Shown: in pieces, positions 5,842 through 11,113 of the stretch
How positions within the stretch are numbered: the stretch's first letter is position 1
How the letters are laid out: each line of letters opens with the position of its first letter
Source of the DNA: an uncultured Alphaproteobacteria bacterium
Lineage (GTDB): Bacteria > Pseudomonadota > Alphaproteobacteria > Rhodobacterales > Rhodobacteraceae
Reading direction: 5' to 3'
Length of the DNA: 11,113 bases
Assembly: GCA_929200295.1 (NCBI GenBank)
Contig: CAKMZE010000092.1
Location: forward strand, 1-11,113
Translations under genes and position numbers: made by a program
The notes under the pieces: model-generated
Database searches by the model: none
The model's input: the letters and a program-made list of their open reading frames with translations, nothing else
Told to the model about the DNA's origin: nothing

Positions 5842-6693
5842 TCAACCTTTGATCTGAAGTTCGACAATCTCGGTTTGCTGCAACATATTATAGTTATCAT
5901 CAGATACCATCGTCAGTCGCAGGGTCTCTGGGCTGTCACGCCAGACCGATATGCCTTCAAGATTGCCATACTGCCCTGTGCCCACAAAAACGGTGTAGGC
6001 CTCACCCGATTGCAGATCAACGCAACGTACACGGTTGAGAAAGCTAAAGCCCGTGAAGTCACGCTCAAGCACATAGAGCATCCCATCAGGGCCAAAATCT
6101 GCCCCCACGACAAGAAACGATCCTACGCGTGGCAAAACATAGGGCACATCCCACTGCCCATCTTGAAACCGGAAAATTGGGAACGGTCTGTCATAGCGAC
6201 CCGACCTCTCTGGCAGTGCATAAAGTACACCATCCGCATCTATTGCAAGGCTCTCTAACCCGCTATTGGGCTGGAAGCCTGCAAACTCAGGATGGGACGG
6301 AAGCGTAGCCTCCATCGCCGCAAGGTTTGGAAATTGTGCAACGCGGTGCGTCCCTTCGAACGAGATGAAAATCGCGCCCTCGGGCGTGACAACCAGCCCC
6401 TCGCTATCGCGTGTGGTCACACCATTTGGGCGTGGCGTGATTAGCCGGGTGACGGGGTCATGCGCAATTGCGCTAATTGCGCCCGTCGCATCGCGGGTGA
6501 TCTGCGCCCGCACCAGAAACCCACGATCTGATAGCGCCACATAAGACAGCCCATCATCTGCCATCTCAATCCCCGACAATCCGCCCAGATCGGGATCGTC
6601 GGACACCACCTTGATGCGTTCAATACGCAGCGGCTCGGGCAAGCCTAAAGCAGTGCCCATCAAGAGCCATAATAGTCCAACGAGTATCTGCAT
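5842..6693 (-). CDS. Secreted phytase-like (esterase-like activity) protein
   Basis: This 283-residue protein belongs to the phytase-like / COG4246 group, annotated elsewhere as 'esterase-like activity of phytase family protein'. The first 17 residues (MQILVGLLWLLMGTALG) form a signal peptide, so the mature protein is periplasmic or exported. The rest is strand-rich with repeated short blades (GGLSGIEMADDG, DSEGLVVTPEG, GLESLAIDADG, VGADFGPDGMLYVLERD, GNLEGISVWRD), as in a beta-propeller. The reaction and substrate are not established for this group, and phytase activity should not be assumed. It starts 3 nt after the mepA stop codon (TAACCCATG), so the two are translationally coupled, which points to an envelope or periplasmic role. 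Confidence 0.85.
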   Translation of the reverse strand: MQILVGLLWLLMGTALGLPEPLRIERIKVVSDDPDLGGLSGIEMADDGLSYVALSDRGFLVRAQITRDATGAISAIAHDPVTRLITPRPNGVTTRDSEGLVVTPEGAIFISFEGTHRVAQFPNLAAMEATLPSHPEFAGFQPNSGLESLAIDADGVLYALPERSGRYDRPFPIFRFQDGQWDVPYVLPRVGSFLVVGADFGPDGMLYVLERDFTGFSFLNRVRCVDLQSGEAYTVFVGTGQYGNLEGISVWRDSPETLRLTMVSDDNYNMLQQTEIVELQIKG

Positions 6694-6696
6694 GGG

Positions 6697-7602
6697 TTAA
6701 TTCGCGCGAAGCACAGACTGACACTGCGACGGAAGCTGTGCCATTGTCAGCGGCCCTCTGGGCGGGCGCGGATTGGGGTTTGGTGGTGGTGGGTTCAAGA
6801 TATCATTCACCCATTTTTGCGCATCCGCACAGCCATCACCCGCAGGTGGGGGCGCTTGGTTTTTGCATCCCTCCGCGCCCTCAGTGCAGCGCAAACGCAC
6901 GTGAAAATGATAATGATGCCCATACCAAGGGCGGATTTTATTAAGCCAACTGCGATCACCCGTTGCAGAATTACACATCGCAACCTTTGCACCCGGAAAA
7001 ACAAATATCCGTGCAACACGCGGATCAGATGCAGCCGCTTTTAATATCGCCTCATGCTGGGGCGACCAGCTGCTGTTTGTATACGCACCCCGTTCACGGC
7101 GCATTGAGATCGATGAAATCGTCTCGCGCTCGGCCTCGGTTAAATTCAAACGATCGGGGGGGAGCATCCAGATATCCGCATCCAGACCAACCTGATGGCT
7201 CGCATGACCGCTTAGCATCGGGCCGCCGCGCGGCTGGCTCAGATCGCCAACATACAGCCCTTCCCAGCCTGGTTGCGTGGCCGCAAAGCGCGACAGATCT
7301 TGCACGAAATCAACCAGCTCGGGCTGGCCCCAGTTACGGTTGCGGCTTAGCCGCATTGCCTGCCATGTGGGGCCTGTTTCAGCAAGTGACACACCGCCCG
7401 CCTGACAGCCCCGTGCGTAGCCGCCAATCGGTTCAGCGTTTTGTTGCGAGCCGCGTGCGGCCGCGCCAAACAGGTTTTTCGCAACCCGCGCGTCACCGCT
7501 ATTTTGGGTGGATACTGTGGCTTGACCAACGCTCGCCTCATCTTCTCCGCCACATGCGGTAAAAGCGAACGCGACAATACATACTACGAGGAAGCGGACC
7601 AT
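6697..7602 (-). CDS. mepA: MepA-type penicillin-insensitive murein endopeptidase, lipoprotein
   Basis: MepA-family (M74) zinc peptidases cut D-Ala-meso-DAP cross-links in peptidoglycan without being blocked by penicillin. The metal and catalytic motifs are intact: SGHASHQVGLDADI at residues 131-144 (His133, Asp141) and HHYHFHVRLRC with His230, His232 and His234. The 301 residues fit the family. The N-terminus is a signal peptide ending FTAC at Cys17, followed by GGEDE, which suggests a lipoprotein. Phe at the -3 position is unusual for a lipobox, so lipidation is probable and not certain. A proline-rich stretch at 271-283 precedes a short Cys-containing tail. GGAGAT lies 10 nt ahead of the ATG. 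The start overlaps the end of the permease gene by 19 nt, and the phytase-like gene follows after 3 nt. Confidence 0.93.
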   Translation of the reverse strand: MVRFLVVCIVAFAFTACGGEDEASVGQATVSTQNSGDARVAKNLFGAAARGSQQNAEPIGGYARGCQAGGVSLAETGPTWQAMRLSRNRNWGQPELVDFVQDLSRFAATQPGWEGLYVGDLSQPRGGPMLSGHASHQVGLDADIWMLPPDRLNLTEAERETISSISMRRERGAYTNSSWSPQHEAILKAAASDPRVARIFVFPGAKVAMCNSATGDRSWLNKIRPWYGHHYHFHVRLRCTEGAEGCKNQAPPPAGDGCADAQKWVNDILNPPPPNPNPRPPRGPLTMAQLPSQCQSVLRAN

Positions 7603-8957
7603 TCTGAGCGATCTCCATCTTTATCAACCCAGTTTAACACGAGAAGACCAAGAAGAAAGAGAAAGATCACAGGTAGAAAACCTAGCTGAACATTGCCCGT
7701 CATGGCTGTGAACACCCCAATAAGAAGCGGCGCCAAAAATGCCGTAGCCTTGCCAGATAATGCAAACAGACCAAAGGCTTCTGTCGGGCGCTCGGGGTCC
7801 GTATGACGCACCATCATTGATCTTGATGCCGCATAAAGCGCGCCACCAGCCCCGCCAATGACTGTGCCGCAGGTAAAGAAAATGATATCTGGCAGGTTCG
7901 ATCCTGCGGCCAATGGCACGCCAAAGAGCTGTTCGCGCGACATGCCAACCACAATGATGCAAACGATGAGAAGCATCAGAATACAAAAAATAATCACAGG
8001 CTTTGGCCCAACACGCGCATCAAACCGCCCACCAACATAGGTAAATACAGCAGCGGCGATCACACTGATCACCCCAAATGGCCCCAGCTCTTCGATCCCC
8101 CAGCCCAGAACAAGTGCCGCATAAACGCCACCAAAAGCATAAAGCGCGTTCAAAGCATCGCGGTAAAACATGCCCCCCAGCAAAAATGCACCTAGGCTCT
8201 TGCGGCGGACCACTGACTGTAGGGTCGCGCGCAAATCGCCTAGCACCTTAGTCATGCGCACTTTGGAAGATGTCACCTGCGGATCGTCTTTGACCCACAT
8301 AAAAAACGGGATCATAAACAGAATATACCACACCGCCATAAAGGGACCGACAGCACGGGTGCCTTCGCGTGCGCCGGCATCTAGGCCAAATATCGGATCA
8401 ATCCCAAGCATCGTCTTGCCGGTCTCTGTGCCCTCTGCAAAAAGAAACAGCATGATAAAGAGCGAAATCAACCCACCCCAATATCCAAAGGATGCACCAG
8501 ATCCTGAAATCCGCCCAACCTCTTTTTCAGTTCCAAGCGACGGCAGATAGGCATTGATAAAGTTCAACGCGGATTCCGCAGCAATAAAGCCCACATAGAA
8601 CATGACCAAGATCAGCATGAGATCAGCACCATCAGGTGTCAGCCACCAAAGCGACCACGCCCCAATCACGTAAAGCGCGGAAAACCCCAATATCCACGGA
8701 CGTTTCCGGCCCGTGTTATCTGCAAATACACCTAGAAAGGGGGCGGTGACAGCGATAAAGAGGCCCGCAACCGTTTGGCCAAAGGCCCATGTGCTCTGCG
8801 CTTGCGCCCGCGCGGCCTCATCTGCGAGCCCTTGGCTCATAAACACCGACGCCGCGACAAGCGCGAAGTAAGGCCCAAAGATAAAGGTAAGCCCAAGCGT
8901 GTAATAGGGCTGAGATGCCCAATCAAATGCCATCCAACCCCAGATACGCTTGTTCAT
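7584..8957 (-). CDS. UMF1-family MFS permease (Atg22-like)
   Basis: This 457-residue membrane protein belongs to the UMF1 branch of the major facilitator superfamily, bacterial relatives of the yeast vacuolar amino-acid effluxer Atg22. It has about 12 hydrophobic segments. The family N-terminal signature is visible as WGWMAFDWASQPYYT (residues 6-20), and the MFS loop motif as DNTGRKRPW at 80-88. Substrate is unknown. I place the start at the ATG at 8957, which gives MNKRIWGW and has AGGGAG 7 nt upstream. A longer frame reaching 9146 would add 63 residues and overlap the thioesterase, with no family support. The gene begins 67 nt after the thioesterase stop and overlaps mepA by 19 nt, so it probably leads a permease / mepA / phytase-like unit. 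Confidence 0.92.
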   Translation of the reverse strand: MNKRIWGWMAFDWASQPYYTLGLTFIFGPYFALVAASVFMSQGLADEAARAQAQSTWAFGQTVAGLFIAVTAPFLGVFADNTGRKRPWILGFSALYVIGAWSLWWLTPDGADLMLILVMFYVGFIAAESALNFINAYLPSLGTEKEVGRISGSGASFGYWGGLISLFIMLFLFAEGTETGKTMLGIDPIFGLDAGAREGTRAVGPFMAVWYILFMIPFFMWVKDDPQVTSSKVRMTKVLGDLRATLQSVVRRKSLGAFLLGGMFYRDALNALYAFGGVYAALVLGWGIEELGPFGVISVIAAAVFTYVGGRFDARVGPKPVIIFCILMLLIVCIIVVGMSREQLFGVPLAAGSNLPDIIFFTCGTVIGGAGGALYAASRSMMVRHTDPERPTEAFGLFALSGKATAFLAPLLIGVFTAMTGNVQLGFLPVIFLFLLGLLVLNWVDKDGDRSEWSASS

Positions 8958-9024
8958 TATTTTGCTCCCTATCCCGGTCCTGATAAGACACTGATGTGCG
9001 CTAAAATAGCAAGCTGAATAAACC

Positions 9025-9576
9025 TTACGCGCGCTCTGGATCATCCAGTAATACAGGCGGCCAAGGGCGCGTTGCATCCGCATCGATCCAGTTTTGCACC
9101 CACTCAGGCAACACCGGGCGTGGGCCTTCATAACCCGTATAATCAAACAGGCGGCGCGGTTTTACGATCCCGTCGTGATCTGTAATCGCAGACCGATAAA
9201 GCGCTTGCGCAGCGCAGGCGTCGCCCACCCATATGGATTGATCAAGATAGAAAAATTTATCGTCCCAGCCAACCGCACGGCTGACCACGCGAAACTTTGT
9301 GAATAGCCGGATGCGCTTGCGATACCGCACTGACACGCCCGCCATGGTCAAACCCCATTTGTTTGCACGCAAAGCCGTGAGCAACCCAGAGCGCCGCGCC
9401 AGCACAAACCGCCCCAGATCAAGGATCGTGAGGATACGGCCATTATTCATCTCTAAGAACCCATCCAGATCATGCGGCCAGCATCTATGATGCGACACAT
9501 GCACACCCAGCGGAGGCAGATCGCCTGCATTGCGGTGGACCACAAACTCTTTGATCATACGGATAAATGGATACAT
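9025..9576 (-). CDS. Hotdog-fold acyl-CoA thioesterase (FadM-like)
   Basis: This 183-residue protein looks like a 4-hydroxybenzoyl-CoA thioesterase / FadM-type hotdog enzyme, which hydrolyses acyl-CoA thioesters in the cytoplasm. The key stretch is HRCWPHDLDGFLEMNNGRILTILDLGR at about residues 30-56, corresponding to the family's D-x-D-x(3)-H-MNN helix entrance. Here Asp36 and Asp38 are present, MNN is kept at 43-45, and Glu42 stands where many members have His. The C-terminus is rich in Pro and Trp. The ATG at 9576 has only a weak AGGGCG ahead; an in-frame ATG at 9558 (residue 7) has none, so I keep the longer form. Substrate chain length cannot be read from sequence. A palindrome overlaps its likely promoter. 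Confidence 0.82.
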   Translation of the reverse strand: MYPFIRMIKEFVVHRNAGDLPPLGVHVSHHRCWPHDLDGFLEMNNGRILTILDLGRFVLARRSGLLTALRANKWGLTMAGVSVRYRKRIRLFTKFRVVSRAVGWDDKFFYLDQSIWVGDACAAQALYRSAITDHDGIVKPRRLFDYTGYEGPRPVLPEWVQNWIDADATRPWPPVLLDDPERA

Positions 9577-9597
9577 AGCGGCGCCCTGTGTATACGC

Positions 9598-9633
9598 AAT
9601 ATAATTACTGTGACAGGTGCATGAAGTTCATGC
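9598..9633 (-). promoter_or_regulatory. Thioesterase promoter with palindromic operator
   Basis: On the minus strand TTCATG (9625-9620), a 16-nt spacer and TATATT (9603-9598) make a plausible sigma-70 promoter; the -10 matches five of six and the -35 is weak. A perfect palindrome GCATGAACTTCATGC (9619-9633) covers the -35, the classic position for a repressor. The regulator is not encoded in the window. Confidence 0.45.
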
Positions 9634-9647
9634 GAGCGTCAATCGTG

Positions 9648-9676
9648 AACGCCCGGACAAAACGCGGCCGGGCGTT
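9648..9676 (-). terminator. Stem-loop after creatinase
   Basis: AACGCCCGG and CCGGGCGTT (9648-9656 and 9668-9676) form a perfect 9-bp GC-rich stem with an 11-nt loop, 6 nt past the creatinase stop codon. On the minus strand it is followed by CACGATTG, not by a T run, so termination may be weak or factor-dependent. On the plus strand it is followed by GTTTCG. Confidence 0.55.
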
Positions 9677-9682
9677 GTTTCG

Positions 9683-10885
9683 TTAGGTCACTGTATTGAA
9701 ATCTGGCCCATATGGGTAGCCTGTGATGTTTTCAGGCCCGTCTTTGGTGATCACCAGAATATCATGCTCTCGGTAACCACCTGCCCCTGGCTGCCCCTCT
9801 GGAATTGTCAGCATTGGCTCCATTGAAATCACCATGCCAGGTTCCAGCACTGTGTCGATATCTTCACGTAGCTCTAAACCCGCTTCGCGTCCGTAGTAAT
9901 GTGAAAGCACACCGAAAGAGTGCCCATACCCAAACGTCCGGTACTGTAGCAAATCACGCTCCGCGAAAAATTGATTGATGTCTTCGGTGATCTCTGCACA
10001 ACTTCGTCCGGGTTGAAGGAGGCTCATCCCGTATTCATGGGCTGCGACATTTGCCTGCCAAATGCCCAAACTTGCATCATCCACAGCCCCCGAAAACATT
10101 GTCCGCTCAAGCGCAGTGTAATACCCATTGATCATCGGAAATGTATTCAGGCTAAGGATATCGCCATGGCATAATTTTCGACCCGTAACAGGGTTGTGTG
10201 CACCATCGGTGTTGATCCCTGATTGGAACCAAACCCAGGTGTCGCGATATTCTGCATCTGGGAACCGTTTGGCGATTTCAATTTCCATCGCATTGCGCCC
10301 TGCCATGGCCACGTCAATTTCACGCGCTCCGGGTTTAATCGCATCCCGAATAGCATAGCCGCCCACATCTGCGACCTGTGCGCCTGCTTTGATCAATGCG
10401 ATCTCGGCCGCGGATTTATGCATCCTTTGCTGCATCGATGCAGGCGCAATATCAAACAATCTTTTCGGTTTTAAAAACACATCCAACAACGCCTTTTGCG
10501 CAAGGGTTATATGGTCTGCTTCATACCCGATGCTGCGCCCATCGCCAGTAACAGAGCATACTGCACGCCAATAGTTATCTCTCTGCCAATCAGTATAGGT
10601 GATGTTATCACCATAACTGCGCCGCCAAGGCTGTGCGGCATCAATACCCGCACTGATCGTCACATGCGCTTCACCCGTCACAACAAGCGCATAAGGCCTG
10701 CCAAATGCGCAATACAAAAACCCGCTATAGTACGCGACACAATGCATCGAGGTGAATACACATGCATCAATACCTTGTGACGCCATTTCTACGCGCAACT
10801 TGGCGAGCCGCGTTTCATATTCCTCGGCTGTGAAAGGAAGAGATTTCTCTCCCTGATGAAAACGATAATAATTGGGGCGTTCCAT
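9683..10885 (-). CDS. Creatinase (creatine amidinohydrolase)
   Basis: Creatinase (EC 3.5.3.3) splits creatine into sarcosine and urea in the cytoplasm. The 400-residue product reads along its whole length like the Pseudomonas putida enzyme (403 residues), including FLYCAFGRPYALVVT, YTDWQRDNY, SGINTDGAHNPVT, QYRTFGYGHSFG and GREAGLELREDIDTVLEPG. Catalytic His230 (GAHNPVT), Glu260 (YTALER) and Glu356 (SMEP) correspond to the characterised His232, Glu262 and Glu358. Phe61, Arg63 and Arg333 fit the carboxylate-binding residues. Its fold is the pita-bread fold shared with Xaa-Pro aminopeptidases, but the creatinase-specific segments make a peptidase unlikely. AAGGAG lies 9 nt before the ATG inside a 10-bp inverted repeat, suggesting translational control. 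The sarcosine-oxidising and urea-handling partners are not in this window. Confidence 0.95.
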   Translation of the reverse strand: MERPNYYRFHQGEKSLPFTAEEYETRLAKLRVEMASQGIDACVFTSMHCVAYYSGFLYCAFGRPYALVVTGEAHVTISAGIDAAQPWRRSYGDNITYTDWQRDNYWRAVCSVTGDGRSIGYEADHITLAQKALLDVFLKPKRLFDIAPASMQQRMHKSAAEIALIKAGAQVADVGGYAIRDAIKPGAREIDVAMAGRNAMEIEIAKRFPDAEYRDTWVWFQSGINTDGAHNPVTGRKLCHGDILSLNTFPMINGYYTALERTMFSGAVDDASLGIWQANVAAHEYGMSLLQPGRSCAEITEDINQFFAERDLLQYRTFGYGHSFGVLSHYYGREAGLELREDIDTVLEPGMVISMEPMLTIPEGQPGAGGYREHDILVITKDGPENITGYPYGPDFNTVT

Positions 10886-10890
10886 AATTT

Positions 10891-10957
10891 GGCTCCTTCA
10901 CTCCCATGTGCCGCAGCAAGATGAAGGAGCCGGCCTCCCTCAACCGCGCGTGCGGCA
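10891..10957 (-). promoter_or_regulatory. Creatinase leader with switch-like Shine-Dalgarno hairpin
   Basis: On the minus strand GGCTCCTTCA (10931-10922) is perfectly complementary to TGAAGGAGCC (10900-10891), which contains the creatinase Shine-Dalgarno AAGGAG, with a 21-nt loop. The same anti-SD segment can instead pair with GAGGGAG just upstream (10941-10935) through CTCCTTC (10929-10923), a 7-bp stem with one G-U. A further helix TGCCGCA/TGCGGCA (10957-10951 with 10915-10909) would enclose the upstream hairpin. These folds are alternatives, as in translational riboswitches or thermosensors. Confidence 0.55.
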
Positions 10958-10996
10958 AAGAAAAGTCCCGGCGTTCAGGAAGATTGTTACGGGTGT

Positions 10997-11050
10997 GCAT
11001 ATAACGATATGCTGGCGACGCCATCGCCGGCCCGTATGGATAAGATACGG
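10997..11050 (-). other. Cluster of three hairpins upstream of the creatinase leader
   Basis: Three inverted repeats follow one another: CCGTAT/ATACGG (11032-11037 and 11045-11050), GGCGA/TCGCC (11014-11018 and 11024-11028) and GCATAT/ATATGC (10997-11012, 4-nt loop). A fourth small one, CCGC/GCGG, lies at 10944-10955. None has a T run on the minus strand. They could be the ligand-binding part of a leader RNA, operators, or the inside of an unrecognised upstream gene. Beyond these hairpins I see no gene in 10886-11053. Confidence 0.35.
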
Positions 11051-11053
11051 CGC

Positions 11054-11113
11054 TCAGCTTTTTTGATCAAGAGATATGTAGCGTAAATCGCCATGCGCAA
11101 ACCCAAGGGCCAC
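11054..11113 (-). other. Possible 3' end of an upstream gene, cut by the window edge
   Basis: One minus-strand frame is open from the window edge and ends in TGA at 11056-11054, with codons reading VALGFAHGDLRYISLDQKS. Another frame stays open to a TAA at 10989-10987 and has the more coding-like third positions. Neither is recognisable from so few residues, and both may be chance. Confidence 0.2.

Noticed and set aside
5756..5845. TTG-started extension of the VUT transporter
   Set aside because: It would translate through the riboswitch-like leader and add a hydrophilic segment not found in the family; the ATG at 5755 fits better.
6963..7562. 199-residue plus-strand ORF opposite mepA
   Set aside because: It lies entirely over mepA and the proteins look like reverse-frame translation, with no motif or ribosome binding site.
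8958..9146. N-terminal extension of the UMF1 permease
   Set aside because: The extra 63 residues overlap the thioesterase, are Cys/Arg-rich and unlike the family. The ATG at 8957 has a good Shine-Dalgarno and the expected N-terminal motif.
9683..10885. Xaa-Pro aminopeptidase assignment
   Set aside because: The fold is shared, but the match to creatinase-specific segments and its His/Glu/Glu active site over the full length is much stronger.
1..11113. Defence island, prophage, IS element or CRISPR array
   Set aside because: No nuclease, toxin-antitoxin, transposase or phage motifs and no regularly spaced repeats were seen on either strand.

Overview
The window looks like chromosomal DNA of a marine-type alphaproteobacterium, most likely Rhodobacteraceae (roseobacter group). 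Reasons are the moderately high GC content, the gene set (a UMF1-family permease, a phytase-like esterase, a lipoprotein MepA) and the style of the intergenic DNA. This placement is an inference from reading, not from a search. Every recognisable gene lies on the minus strand, so transcription runs from the right edge to the left. Nothing resembles an insertion sequence, phage, CRISPR array, tRNA or rRNA gene.

Right to left: a possible 3' end of an upstream gene enters at the edge (about 11054-11113). A hairpin-rich leader follows and leads to a near-textbook creatinase (9683-10885). A terminator-like hairpin and a palindrome-bearing promoter region then precede a FadM-like hotdog thioesterase (9025-9576). 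Next is a compact cluster: a UMF1-type permease (7584-8957) overlaps a MepA-type murein endopeptidase lipoprotein (6697-7602), which lies 3 nt from a secreted phytase-like protein (5842-6693). An 86-nt leader holding a preQ1-I-like pseudoknot precedes a YhhQ/VUT queuosine-precursor transporter (5114-5755). A 233-nt gap (4881-5113) contains a candidate structured small RNA with its own terminator. It is followed by a likely operon of arfB (4392-4805), a PLP-dependent trans-sulfuration-type enzyme (3216-4382) and an SDR oxidoreductase (2389-3189). After a 97-nt gap comes the catalase-peroxidase katG (90-2291), with a terminator-like stem-loop behind it.

The genes are ordinary; the unusual content is in the RNA leaders. 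Three places carry more structure than a plain 5' region needs. (1) In the creatinase leader, an anti-Shine-Dalgarno segment can pair with either of two partners, as in a translational switch. (2) The VUT leader matches the layout of a preQ1-I aptamer, including the pseudoknot that hides the ribosome binding site. (3) The RNA upstream of arfB carries a 17-nt perfect complement of the 16S rRNA 3' end folded into a long-range stem, several nested helices whose G-U pairs are allowed only on the minus strand, a terminator, and an FNR-box-like promoter element. The third has no family I can name and is the best candidate here for something undescribed.
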